From: CAVYXA01 sp963846775
GTDB taxonomy: Bacteria; Verrucomicrobiota; Verrucomicrobiia; Chthoniobacterales; UBA10450
DNA length: 64,000 nt
Assembly: GCA_963846775.1 (NCBI GenBank)
Contig: CAWJXB010000006.1
Location: forward strand, 1,488,001 to 1,552,000
Reading direction: 5' to 3'
Below are positions 25,901 to 33,103 of the stretch, one piece after another (the first letter of the stretch is position 1; each line of letters begins with the position of its first letter). The notes below the pieces were generated by a model. It was not told the DNA's origin. It did no database searches and was given only the letters and a program-made list of their open reading frames with translations. The translations under genes were made by a program, and so were the position numbers.

Positions 25901-26105
25901 CGTGCTCGTCGGCGGAATGACCATCGGAACCATCTTTACACTCTTTATTGTGCCGTCGCTTTACATGCTGATCGCGAAGGAGCACCACGAAAAATCGTTG
26001 ATGGACGCCGACCTCGAAGACGTCCCGGAGGAGGTCGAGCCCGCGCCGGAGCTCGCACCGGCGCTCGCCCGCGACGGAAACGGCAACGGCTGGAAGCAGG
26101 CGTAA
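22929..26105 (+). CDS. RND multidrug efflux pump, HAE1 type (AcrB/MexB-like)
   Basis: A 1,058-residue inner-membrane proton-driven exporter. The order is TM1 (FIKRPVLAMVVSFVILIAG), a large porter domain, TM2-6 with GLVVDDAIVMVENVERH (the two Asp of the proton relay in TM4), a second porter domain, and TM8-12 with GLVSKNGILIVQFAN. The length is normal. ATG 22929 is used, as a TTG at 22923 only adds MA. It is the third gene of the tetR-adaptor-pump operon. A heptad array separates it from the adaptor gene. The substrate range is unknown. Confidence 0.95.
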   Translation: MKSFTDLFIKRPVLAMVVSFVILIAGLQAMKTLNVRQYPRSDIAAITVTTVYVGADAELVRGFITTPIERAIAAADGIDYIQSQSQQSVSTITARLKLNYDANKALSDISSRVDAIRNNLPPESQIPVIAIQAADSQFASAYLSFTSNILQPNEVTDYLVRLVQPRLTAVGGVQKADILGGRTFAMRIWMKPERMAALNISPSQVRDALAKNNFLAAVGSTKGSLLQVNLTANTDLHTADQFKQLVVRQDKNTLIKLGDIADVVLGAEDYNTEVRFSGQKAVFMGIWVLPNANSIDVIKRVRTELEQIKKELPTGMQAEMAYDATAYINDAIHEVVKTLIDTLLIVMVVIFLFLGSFRSVIVPIVAIPISLIGALFLMQVFGFTLNLLTLLAIVLSVGLVVDDAIVMVENVERHIAEGMSRMNAALVGARELIAPIIAMTITLAAVYTPIAMQGGLTGALFREFALTLAGAVFISGVVALVLSPMMSSYLLPPHHVEHGFKGWVDRTFDRFRDWYGTHLDRTLEARPAVYIIWAGISLLALFMFVAIPKVATKELAPKEDQGVIFGIITAPANATIDDTIRYADAAGKVFKDIPDTRFTFQITSPSSGFGGMVLKPWGTRKTPTKNYLPIIQQKLAAIPAIQMFPIMPEALPGSDNFPVSFIIASTADQERILEFAKEIFLKAMQAHVFQFGDIDTKIDQPQAQIVLDHDKVSSMGLNMQQIGADLSTSIGGNYVNWFNMEGLSYKVIPQIKRVDRLNPEQLNDIYVTGPNNQLIPLSTIASIKHTTVARSLNRMQQLNAVTISGVPAGSVDATLKFLENEAHKVLPAGYVIDYTGGSRQLRLEGSSFLGVFMLAVVLIFLVLAAQFNSFRDPFIILLGSVPLAMFGAGVFMFLKMPFGKFLTDGWTTSFNIYSQVGLVTLVGLVSKNGILIVQFANQLQRDGMAKLAAVAQAARIRLRPIMMTSVATVAGHFPLTLVTGAGAAARNSIGLVLVGGMTIGTIFTLFIVPSLYMLIAKEHHEKSLMDADLEDVPEEVEPAPELAPALARDGNGNGWKQA

Positions 26106-26127
26106 CCGCATCTCGGATTCTACCCAT

Positions 26128-26157
26128 TGTCATTCCGAGCGAAGTCGAGGAATCTCA
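26128..26157. repeat. Second copy of the TGTCATTCCGAGCG repeat head
   Basis: TGTCATTCCGAGCGAAGTCG and the following bases match the start of the repeat at 6471 except for one base. It abuts the 3' end of the tRNA-Arg gene, leaving about 6 bp. Confidence 0.7.
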
Positions 26158-26163
26158 ATTTTT

Positions 26164-26235
26164 CGTCCCCGGCGGGAATCGAACCCACATTTAAGGTTTA
26201 GGAAACCTCCGTTCTATCCGTTGAACTACGGGGAC
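26164..26235 (-). tRNA. tRNA-Arg(CCU)
   Basis: The minus strand folds as a full cloverleaf: acceptor GTCCCCG/CGGGGAC, a D-arm starting GTTC, anticodon stem GAGGT/ACCTT with loop TTCCTAA (anticodon CCT), and T-arm GTGGG-TTCGATT-CCCGC. The discriminator base is G. The 3' CCA is not encoded. It reads AGG codons. A repeat copy abuts its 3' end and a heptad array lies upstream. Confidence 0.95.
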
Positions 26236-26246
26236 CTCGTTCCAGA

Positions 26247-26304
26247 GATCAGAGGTCAGATCTCAGCGGTCAGGAAAGACCATCAGATGTCGGAGATCAG
26301 ATTT
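26247..26304. repeat. TCAG heptad array upstream of the tRNA gene
   Basis: TCAG or a one-base variant recurs at 26249, 26256, 26263, 26270, 26283, 26290, 26297 and 26304, a 7-bp period with one 13-bp gap. Typical units are GATCAGA, GGTCAGA and TCTCAGC. No gene is present between the tRNA and the cyclase-like gene. Confidence 0.8.
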
Positions 26305-26451
26305 CAAATCGCGAATCGGTCGCGGGGCCTGGCTTATACCGCTTTTGTGAAATGGGTCCCCCCGCTCTTTTTTCGCTTGTAAGAGTCGTCTGCAAAATTT
26401 TCCCTTTTGCAAAAGCTGGCCCAATCGGCAGCGGCCAGCTAGGCTCCTCAC

Positions 26452-28881
26452 GTGACAGCGGAAAGCAGAAAGCCGGTCGAACTCGAGATCGGGCATGTTC
26501 TGTTTATCGACATCGTGGGTTACTCGAAGTTGCTCATCAATGAGCAGGCGCAGTTGCTCGAGCATCTCAAAAATATGGTGCGCGCCTCGGAGCAGGTTCG
26601 GACGGCGGAGGCGGAAGGGAAACTGATCCGGGTGGCGGCCGGTGATGGGATGGCGCTGGTTTTTCGCACCAGCCCGGAAGCGCCCGCCCAATGCGCGCTC
26701 GAGCTGGCACGGGTTAGCAAGGCCCACCCGGAATTGAACCTGCGGATGGGGATTCACAGCGGCCCAATCAACCAAGTGACTGATGTGAACGATCAGATCA
26801 ATGTCACCGGCGCTGGCGTCAACACGGCCCAACGAGTCGTCGATTGCGGTGATGCCGGACATATTTTGCTTTCGCAACATGTCGCGGACGACCTGGAGCA
26901 ATACCCGCGCTGGCGTCCATTGTTGCATGAGCTCGGGGAGTGCGATGTGAAACACGGTGTGCGTCTGCGCCTGGTCAATCTCTACACCGATGAATTGGGC
27001 AATCCGGAACCACCGTTGAAATTGAAGGCCGCGCAACCTCCGCCTGCAGCCAGTGCCGCCGCCGGGTGGAGCTGGCGCATGGGCGGGCTCATGCTTGTCC
27101 TCCTGGTATCGTTAGGTGGGTTTTCCTGGTGGTTTGCCGTCCGGTCGGGCAGGCCGGCGCCGCCATCCCCGGCGGTTCCGGGCGCGCCCGCTATTCCGGA
27201 AAAGAGCATCGCCGTTCTCCCGTTTGAAAATCTGAGCGACGAAAAGCAGAACGCTTATTTCGCCGATGGCGTGCAAGATGAAGTTCTGACGCGGTTGTCC
27301 AAGATCGCTGATCTTAAAGTCATCTCGCGCACGTCAACCCAGCATTACAAGAGCGCACCGGGGAATCTGCCGGAGATCGCCAGGCAGCTTGGCGTTGCCC
27401 ACATCGTGGAAGGCAGCGTGCAAAAAAGCGGTGACTCGGTGCGGGTGAATGTGCAGTTAATCAGAGCTGCCAGCGATTCCCATCTTTGGGCCGATACCTT
27501 TGATCGCAAGTTGACGGACATCTTTCAGGTCGAGAGCGAACTCGCGCGAGCGATCGCCGAGAAACTGCAAGCCAGGCTCACTGGCCAGGAAGAACAAGTC
27601 ATCGCCGCCAGGCCCACGGACAATTCCGAAGCTTACGATGCTTATCTCCGCGGTTGGGCTTTCAGTTCGAAAGCGGTCACCAACTCGACCAACGCTCTCG
27701 GCGCGCAGAAGTACCTTAAAGAAGCAGTGCAACTCGATCCAAGGTTCGCTTTGGCCTGGGCGCTCCTTTCAGAAGTTGAGGCCATCGGCTATCGCACACA
27801 AACGCTTCAACCGACTGCGGCTCTCCTGCAAGAGGCGGGGCAGGCCGCAGAAACCTCGTTGACTCTGCAACCCAATCTCGGCGAGGCCGTGTTAGCCAAA
27901 GGCTTCTATCATTACGCCTGTCTCCGGGATTATGACACGGCCGTGCGTTACTGTGAGCAGGCGCGTCCCCTCCTCCCTAATAGCAGTCGCATTCCCGAAT
28001 TGCTCGCCTATATCGCACGGCGGCGCGGCCAATGGGAGCAAAGTGATTCGTATTTCAATGAAGCGGAACGACTCGATCCGCGCGATGCGAACCTGTTCAC
28101 CCAACATGCATTTTCCTATGCCGCGCTTCGTCGTTTCCCTGAAGCGCAGAGAAAGCTTGATCAGGTTTTAAACATTACGCCGGATGACGTCGATACCCTC
28201 GCTCTAAAGGCGGAGATTGCCCAAGCCGAAGGCGACCTGCCCCGAGCAGCCGCGCTTCTGGCTCCACTTCATCCGTCTCCTGACGACTCCAGCGTGTTGG
28301 AAGCACAAGCTTACCACGCGATTCTGGAGCGCCGCCCAGCGGCAATCATTCCGCGGTTAAAGGAAATACTGGCTCAGTCTGATCCGGCGTCGGATTACAA
28401 CAATGGCGAACTGCGATTTTGGTTAGGCTGGGCCCAGGAAGTCGCAGGGGATCATGCTGCCGCCGCAGAAACTTTCAAGCAGGCGCGGAGCGAACTGGAA
28501 CCGTTCCTGAAAGAGCAGCCAGAAAATCTTTCCTTAATTCGCGATCTTGCGCTGATCAACATGAGCCTTGGCGACAAAGCCACTGCATTGGCTTTGGCCG
28601 AGCAGGCCATGACCATCGCGCCAATCGAGAAAGACGGGATCGAAGGTCCTAATGCCGTTGAGACTCTCGCCCGCGTCTGGGCACAGACCGCAGAACCCGA
28701 CCGCGCTATCGCCGCTTTAGAGAAACTGCTCTCCATACCGTACGCGTCGCCCTTGACCACAGGCGCGGTGCCGCTCACGCCCGCGCTGCTGCGGCTCGAT
28801 CCCATGTTCGATCCGCTTCGGAACGACCTGCGGTTCCAAAAGCTCGCGGCATCGGAAGAGCCGAAGGACGTGGCCAAATAA
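26452..28881 (+). CDS. Class III adenylate/guanylate cyclase-like protein with TolB-like and TPR domains
   Basis: An 809-residue signalling protein. The cyclase domain covers about residues 14-180, with FIDIVGYSK (metal Asp20) and AAGDGMALVF (second metal Asp65) and GIHSGPI, so both metal sites look intact. A single membrane helix (about 206-231, MGGLMLVLLVSLGGFSWWF) follows. Then comes a TolB-N/FlgO-like domain (KSIAVLPFENLSDEKQNAYF to the VESELARAIAEKLQ helix, about 248-375), and TPR repeats fill the rest. This layout (CYCc-TM-TolB-TPR) is known from soil bacteria, often as multi-copy sensors. The start is GTG 26452 without a clear Shine-Dalgarno site. It stands alone. Confidence 0.9.
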   Translation: MTAESRKPVELEIGHVLFIDIVGYSKLLINEQAQLLEHLKNMVRASEQVRTAEAEGKLIRVAAGDGMALVFRTSPEAPAQCALELARVSKAHPELNLRMGIHSGPINQVTDVNDQINVTGAGVNTAQRVVDCGDAGHILLSQHVADDLEQYPRWRPLLHELGECDVKHGVRLRLVNLYTDELGNPEPPLKLKAAQPPPAASAAAGWSWRMGGLMLVLLVSLGGFSWWFAVRSGRPAPPSPAVPGAPAIPEKSIAVLPFENLSDEKQNAYFADGVQDEVLTRLSKIADLKVISRTSTQHYKSAPGNLPEIARQLGVAHIVEGSVQKSGDSVRVNVQLIRAASDSHLWADTFDRKLTDIFQVESELARAIAEKLQARLTGQEEQVIAARPTDNSEAYDAYLRGWAFSSKAVTNSTNALGAQKYLKEAVQLDPRFALAWALLSEVEAIGYRTQTLQPTAALLQEAGQAAETSLTLQPNLGEAVLAKGFYHYACLRDYDTAVRYCEQARPLLPNSSRIPELLAYIARRRGQWEQSDSYFNEAERLDPRDANLFTQHAFSYAALRRFPEAQRKLDQVLNITPDDVDTLALKAEIAQAEGDLPRAAALLAPLHPSPDDSSVLEAQAYHAILERRPAAIIPRLKEILAQSDPASDYNNGELRFWLGWAQEVAGDHAAAAETFKQARSELEPFLKEQPENLSLIRDLALINMSLGDKATALALAEQAMTIAPIEKDGIEGPNAVETLARVWAQTAEPDRAIAALEKLLSIPYASPLTTGAVPLTPALLRLDPMFDPLRNDLRFQKLAASEEPKDVAK

Positions 28882-28923
28882 GATGGATCGGCTGCTCCTG
28901 CCGGCGCAGCTTTCGAAATCCAT

Positions 28924-29319
28924 CTACACGCCGGCGAGGACCGAGGCTTTCTTGTTCAGAACGGCCATTGCTCGTTGCAGCTCGTCAAAGTCAAACGGTT
29001 TGGTCATCATCATGTCCACATTCAACTCTTCGTAAGCGCGAATATCCTCCTCGGTAAGATGAGCCGATAGAACCAGGATCTTGCCGCCAAACTTTTTCGT
29101 CCTCAGTCGCTCGACCAATTGGAGGCCATTCATGCGCGGCATGCGATGGTCAGTAATGACAACGTCAAAAGGTCGGGCCGTAGCGCCGATCTTGATGAGT
29201 GCTTCCCAGCCGTTCGCCGCCATCGCTATCTTGGCGGCTGGACCTCCAAGCATTAACGCAATTACACGCGCGACGGCTTTGTCATCCTCGACCACCAGTA
29301 TACGCAAGGGATTGTTCAT
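28924..29319 (-). CDS. Single-domain response regulator
   Basis: A 131-residue receiver domain with no output domain. RILVVEDDKAVARVIALML holds the acidic pair, VVITDHRMPRMNGLQLVERL the phosphoacceptor Asp, ILVLSAHL the conserved Ser, and MMTKPFDFDEL the Lys. It is close in sequence to the proteins at 34353 and 35471, especially the LSAHLTEEDIRAYEELNVD region. No histidine kinase is encoded nearby. It could shuttle phosphoryl groups or bind a partner like CheY. Confidence 0.92.
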   Translation of the reverse strand: MNNPLRILVVEDDKAVARVIALMLGGPAAKIAMAANGWEALIKIGATARPFDVVITDHRMPRMNGLQLVERLRTKKFGGKILVLSAHLTEEDIRAYEELNVDMMMTKPFDFDELQRAMAVLNKKASVLAGV

Positions 29320-29499
29320 GATTCGAGAGATTGAATTAGCAGGACATGGGCCGCAGTACCAACCTGCCTCTCATTCACAAAAGCATCGCGACGAGCCGAC
29401 TGCGGCTGGGGACCTCGAGCGGAAAAACGAAGCCTCAGTGAGGGACCCCTTACTGGGGCTTTTGCTTCTTCCGCGAATCGTGTATGTGCGCGCGGCCAA

Positions 29500-29904
29500 T
29501 CACGCCGCAATCTGACCCAAAACGGTGCGCAGCTCGGCGAAATCGATCGGCTTCGTCAGATAAAAATCAAACCCGGCATCCTTGCCTCGCCGAATATCTT
29601 CCGCGCGGTCGAAACCGGTGAGGGCGACGCTTTTGACATGCTGTTCTCGCTTCGCCCGCGACGCCACGTCGTAACCGCTGCCGTCGGGCAATGCGATATC
29701 GGTTAGTAAAACATCGAAATTTTTCGCGGCAATCATCTGGAACGCGCTCTGCCGTGAGTCGGCCACGGAAATTTGGTGACCGAAATAACTGAGCAGGCGC
29801 GAGAGCGTGCGCCGGGTATCGCCGTGGTCTTCAACAACGAGGATACGCAAGCCTTTGCGTGGTTTGTGGAGAGCGTCCCTCAACTCCTCGTTCGCCTTCG
29901 TCAT
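29500..29904 (-). CDS. Single-domain response regulator
   Basis: A 134-residue receiver protein starting at ATG 29902-29904 (MTKANEELRDALHKPRKG), followed by LRILVVEDHGDTRRTLSRLL, VLLTDIALPDGSGYDVASRA (phosphoacceptor Asp), SVALTGF and FYLTKPIDFAEL. The longer frame to 30225 runs over the neighbouring reductase gene and is not used. It is more distant from the other three receivers in this window and resembles CheY-like domains found next to hybrid kinases. It lies 181 bp upstream of the previous receiver, and that gap shows no gene. Confidence 0.88.
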   Translation of the reverse strand: MTKANEELRDALHKPRKGLRILVVEDHGDTRRTLSRLLSYFGHQISVADSRQSAFQMIAAKNFDVLLTDIALPDGSGYDVASRAKREQHVKSVALTGFDRAEDIRRGKDAGFDFYLTKPIDFAELRTVLGQIAA

Positions 29905-29960
29905 CTCGGTGGGGAATTCTCTAATAATCGTAGCTGGATCTGGGCCCGGCTGTATCCCCC

Positions 29961-30899
29961 CTACTCCGTCGATCCAAATTTTTCGCGCCCGTGCGGCCGG
30001 CCAAGATCGACTATCGGCCCGAGCGGAACGATCCGGGTCGGGTTTATCTCGGTGTGCGTCATATAGTAATGGCGTTTGATGTGATCGAAGTTCACCGTCT
30101 CGCCAATGCCGGGCTGCTGATATAAATCCATCAGATAGCCTTGGAGATTCGGGTAATCGATGATCCTCCTGAGATTGCATTTGAAATGGCCGTGATAAAC
30201 CACATCGAACCGGACCAGCGTGCAAAACAACCGCCAGTCCGCTTCGACGAGACGATTATCGAACAAATAGCGGCTCTTCGACAGGCGATCTTCCAGTTGA
30301 TCCAACGCCTCAAACAATCTGCGACACCAAATCTCGTACGGCCGCTGCCGCGTCGCGAATCCGGCCTTGTACACGCCGTTGTTCACGTTGTCGTAAAGAA
30401 AACCACTCAACTCCGCCTGCTCGGCTTCGATCTCTTTCGGGAAAAGATCGACCGCTTCGTGCCGGGCAAATTCGTTAAACACATGGTTGAACATGCGGCA
30501 GATGTCGTCCTCGCAATTGTTTACGATCCGCCTTGTTTCCCTGTCCCAGAGGGCCGGCACCGTCACGCGCCCGTCGTAATTGGGATCGGTCGCCCGGTAC
30601 GCTTCGCTCAGATACTTGAACCCGTTCACCGGATCGGCCTCCGGTCGAAAAGCCCAGCCTTTCTCGTCCCGGATAGGATCCACAATCGTCATCCCGATCG
30701 CCTCTTCGAGTCCCTTCAGTTTGCGGAAAATGACGGTCCGACTCGCCCACGGGCAGGCCAGAGAAACGTAAAGATGATACCGATCCGCGGCGGCGGCGTA
30801 CGCGGTCGATCCATCATTGGAAATCCATTCCCGAAAGGCGTCCTCCTGCCGTTGAAACTCGCCCGACTCCGTTTGTTCTTTGGGAAATTGCGCTTTCAT
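29961..30899 (-). CDS. Glutathionyl-hydroquinone reductase-like (Xi-class GST, YqjG/ECM4 family)
   Basis: A 312-residue omega/Xi-class glutathione transferase. The active site is SLACPWASR with Cys49. Family landmarks are ESGEFQRQEDAFREWI at the start, VTVPALWD, NNGVYKAGFA and the C-terminal DHIKRHYYMTHTEINPTRIVPLGP, the last being highly typical of YqjG. Such enzymes reduce glutathionyl-hydroquinones. The start ATG 30899 is clear. A decamer-period repeat lies just upstream. Confidence 0.93.
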   Translation of the reverse strand: MKAQFPKEQTESGEFQRQEDAFREWISNDGSTAYAAAADRYHLYVSLACPWASRTVIFRKLKGLEEAIGMTIVDPIRDEKGWAFRPEADPVNGFKYLSEAYRATDPNYDGRVTVPALWDRETRRIVNNCEDDICRMFNHVFNEFARHEAVDLFPKEIEAEQAELSGFLYDNVNNGVYKAGFATRQRPYEIWCRRLFEALDQLEDRLSKSRYLFDNRLVEADWRLFCTLVRFDVVYHGHFKCNLRRIIDYPNLQGYLMDLYQQPGIGETVNFDHIKRHYYMTHTEINPTRIVPLGPIVDLGRPHGREKFGSTE

Positions 30900-30904
30900 G
30901 AACC

Positions 30905-30966
30905 ACGAATGGACACGAATGAACGCGAATTCACAATCCGTTCGTGTCGGTTCGTGTTAATTCAAC
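30905..30966. repeat. Decamer-period inverted array (ACGAATG / TTCGTGT)
   Basis: ACGAATGGAC, ACGAATGAAC and GCGAATTCAC are spaced by 10 bp from 30905. TTCGTGTCGG and TTCGTGTTAA at 30941 and 30951, then TTCAACG, form the complementary arm. It resembles the heptad arrays but has a 10-bp step. Confidence 0.75.
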
Positions 30967-30974
30967 GCTTGAGA

Positions 30975-31154
30975 CTATTTGCGCGGGTTAAACAACGCCG
31001 CGTCCAGGATCGACCAGAGATGGATCAGCCAGCCGAGCAAGACAAACCAGAGAATCGCCGCCAGACAAAACTGCAAGATCGCCATCAACAATCGCCCTTG
31101 GAGCAACTGTCCCAAGCCGGGAATAAAGAAACTGCATAGTGCCGCCAAGCACAT
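30975..31154 (-). CDS. Small hydrophobic protein, 59 residues
   Basis: A short frame starting at ATG 31152-31154 and ending at TAG 30975-30977. The protein begins MCLAALCSFFIPGLGQLLQG and continues with a second hydrophobic helix containing LAAILWFVLLGWLIHLW, ending LDAALFNPRK. The PGLGQL.QGR motif and helix pair resemble small TM2-like membrane proteins common in bacteria. The frame is too short for a 60-residue cut-off. Possible upstream residues (NNFLWLVKAQRE) have no usual start codon. Function unknown. Confidence 0.7.
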   Translation of the reverse strand: MCLAALCSFFIPGLGQLLQGRLLMAILQFCLAAILWFVLLGWLIHLWSILDAALFNPRK

Positions 31155-31185
31155 TTCCCGCTGAGCCTTGACCAGCCATAGAAAA

Positions 31186-31388
31186 TTATTCCGCGAAGGT
31201 CCCGACGATGTTTTCGGTGTCGATTCGAACCGTCTCGCTTTGATCGAAGAAAAAGATCATGTGAAATTCTTTCGGAGCGCCGAAATCGCTTGGTCGACAA
31301 AAAAGCAGCGAGCGCCGTTGGAAAGCCGAACGCCGAAGGGAGAAAACGGCTGGCGTTTTAGCACTCGCTTTAATTCAGTGGTTCTCAT
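31186..31388 (-). pseudogene. Small beta-rich conserved protein, frameshifted in an A6/T6 run
   Basis: Frame 1 starts at ATG 31388 with MRTTELKRVLKRQPFSPFGV then RLSNGARCFF. The matching C-terminal half, CRPSDFGAPKEFHMIFFFD then QSETVRIDTENIVGTFAE, lies in another frame and stops at 31186-31188. Adding one base to the six-base run at 31299-31304 restores a 67-residue protein. The RRPF.PF.VRL.NG and V.IDTE.I motifs are those of a small family of unknown function that I recognise from Verrucomicrobiota and relatives. It is a real mutation or a homopolymer error. Confidence 0.6.
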
Positions 31389-31442
31389 TCTGCCGAGCTT
31401 ATCCTTTCAGACGAAGCCCGCCCTGTCAAAGGCCGGCCCCCG

Positions 31443-31471
31443 TTGACAGCAAAAACCGCGAATGCTAAGGT
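31443..31471 (+). promoter_or_regulatory. Putative sigma-70 promoter of the HNH gene
   Basis: TTGACA (31443-31448) and TAAGGT (31466-31471) are separated by 17 bp. They lie 60 bp upstream of the HNH gene start. Confidence 0.6.
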
Positions 31472-31517
31472 CGCGCGAATTCCCGCGCAGGGCTCGCGGT
31501 GGCGGGCGCAAGGCGGC

Positions 31518-31523
31518 AGGAGG
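31518..31523 (+). promoter_or_regulatory. Strong ribosome-binding site deciding a TTG start
   Basis: A full AGGAGG lies 7 bp upstream of TTG 31531, with no ATG in the right frame near it. This makes TTG the convincing start of the HNH gene. Confidence 0.85.
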
Positions 31524-31530
31524 GTAAGAT

Positions 31531-32142
31531 TTGCAATCCTCATTGAATAGTCAGGTTTTGGTGCTCAACCGTCTCTGGCAGGCGGTCAATATCTGTTCGG
31601 CCCGACGGGCTTTCTCGCTGGTCTATGCCGGACACGCCCATGTCGTTTCATCGGATGAGACAGACAATTTTTTGACCCACGATTTTGAGAGCTGGCGCGA
31701 TTTTTCCGCGAACGCGCCCGATCACGAACTGGTCACGACCATTTCCTTCAAGATCCGTATTCCGCGCGTGATCGTGCTGTTGTTCTTCGATCGGCTTCCG
31801 AAGAAGGAAGTAAAATTCACGCGTCACAATGTGTTCGAGCGCGACAAGAACACCTGCCAATACTGCGGCCAGATGTTCGATCGCAACGATCTGAACCTCG
31901 ACCACGTCATCCCACGCGACCGCGGCGGCACTACGACGTGGGAAAACGTGGTTTGTTCCTGTATCCCGTGCAATACGCGCAAGGGGAACCGCCTCCCGCG
32001 CGAAGCGCAAATGACGCTGATCCGCAAACCAAAGCGCCCGAAGTGGCGTCCGTTCGTGCAGATCACGTTCCAGGCGCCGCAGCACGAAAGCTGGCGGCAC
32101 TTTGTAGATCTCGCGTATTGGAATGTCGAATTGAGCGACTAA
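31531..32142 (+). CDS. HNH endonuclease-domain protein
   Basis: A 203-residue protein. The N-terminal part (VLVLNRLWQAVNICSARRAF) is a conserved domain of unknown role. The C-terminal HNH motif carries a zinc site: TCQYCG (Cys109, Cys112), LNLDHVIPRDRGG (catalytic Asp-His), then SCIPCNTRKGNR (two Cys and Asn). This family is present in single copy in many Verrucomicrobiota, Bacteroidota and cyanobacteria and is probably a housekeeping nuclease or RNA/DNA binder. It is not obviously part of a mobile element. It starts at TTG 31531 behind a strong AGGAGG. Confidence 0.9.
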   Translation: MQSSLNSQVLVLNRLWQAVNICSARRAFSLVYAGHAHVVSSDETDNFLTHDFESWRDFSANAPDHELVTTISFKIRIPRVIVLLFFDRLPKKEVKFTRHNVFERDKNTCQYCGQMFDRNDLNLDHVIPRDRGGTTTWENVVCSCIPCNTRKGNRLPREAQMTLIRKPKRPKWRPFVQITFQAPQHESWRHFVDLAYWNVELSD

Positions 32143-32228
32143 GCCTCGCGGTCCCTTCAAGAAGTGACAGCTTCCCCTGGCGCGGCGTCGTTCCGTTCTT
32201 AGCAATGAACAAAGTCAGCGCGATAAAT

Positions 32229-32735
32229 CTAGCCTGTGCGGGTGAAAGTGTTTGTTCGCGTGATCGCAGTGCCATCGATAGCAGTCGTGTGCAGCTGGAT
32301 ACTCAGTTCATTGTCCAGCACACGCGCGTCTCTCACATAGGTGGCGCCGATGTTGGCCGGCGAAATTGATCCTTGAATGTGCGTCGTGAGAGTGCCCGCG
32401 ATTTCGTCCACACTATAGATACCGAAGTAGGCATCGTACCCGTTCACCCCGGCAGTATTATTCCTGGCTTGAGCTCGCTCCGGCACGTTTCCCTGCTCGG
32501 ACCGATCGCGCTTCATGAACTGGGCTGCAAAATGACTTTCCCCAAAGCAAAGTATCCCGAGCGGATCTCGGCCAAGAAACGGATCGATCTGGGCTTTTCC
32601 CGTGTCGTCCACATCCACTCGCGATTTAAGATTCCAAATCCCACGAATCGCAGTGGCAAGATTGGCGGTTGGTCGTGGAAGCGAATCTTTCTTCACGTGA
32701 CCTTCCATCGGTTTCGTTTTCATTTCGTTATTCAT
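32229..32735 (-). CDS. Lipocalin-like domain protein
   Basis: A 168-residue protein with a lipocalin-like fold (PF13924-type): IRGIWNLKSRVDVDDTG, LGRDPLGILCFGESHFAAQF (the usual G.L.Y...G....Q segment), GYDAYFGIYSVDE and TGTIT-like GTLTTHIQGSI. Relatives are single-domain cytoplasmic or secreted proteins of unknown role. Its ATG 32733-32735 overlaps the end of the upstream HTH remnant by 4 bp, so it was probably coexpressed with a regulator. No signal peptide is seen. Confidence 0.75.
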   Translation of the reverse strand: MNNEMKTKPMEGHVKKDSLPRPTANLATAIRGIWNLKSRVDVDDTGKAQIDPFLGRDPLGILCFGESHFAAQFMKRDRSEQGNVPERAQARNNTAGVNGYDAYFGIYSVDEIAGTLTTHIQGSISPANIGATYVRDARVLDNELSIQLHTTAIDGTAITRTNTFTRTG

Positions 32736-33103
32736 TCGTTTGTTCGGGTCTGGCTGCTAACGCCTTCGACGGCTCGATGAGCGCCAACTCTGCCGCGGGC
32801 GCTTCGTTCTTTGCGCACGCCTGGTAAGCAATTCGTCCTGTTCACCGCCAGCTGTTGCAGGGACAGGAATAACATATGGTCGCGGTTTGCGCGGAAGAAT
32901 ACATGATAACCGTTGGTTCGACTGGTTACCACACCGATCTTTCGCCAGACCGCCAGTTCGCGTTGAACGGTTCGCAGCGCGAGATCACTGGCGCGGGGGA
33001 TTTCGCGCACCTACACCTCGCGTCGTGTATCCACAAACAGCGCCCGCAAAACTTCTGCGCGAACAGTCGGAAACAGTAGATCTAAAGCATCAGCCTGGAT
33101 GAT
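32732..33103 (-). pseudogene. Winged-helix regulator interrupted by an in-frame TAG
   Basis: Reading the minus strand from about 33103 gives ADALDLLFPTVRAEVLRALF, VDTRREV, then a TAG at 33011-33013, then VREIPRASDLALRTVQREL and KIGVVTSRTNGYHVFFRANR. Together these are a typical ArsR/MarR-like winged helix of the HVREI..R..LALRTVQREL type. The stop replaces a codon where His or Tyr is usual. GTG 33008-33010 directly after the stop could restart a shortened protein lacking the first helix. No normal start codon is found upstream. It is coupled to the lipocalin-like gene. Confidence 0.6.

Noticed and set aside
31168..31446. Plus-strand frame between the small membrane gene and the HNH gene
   Set aside because: It runs opposite the frameshifted small gene and has no homology or start signal.
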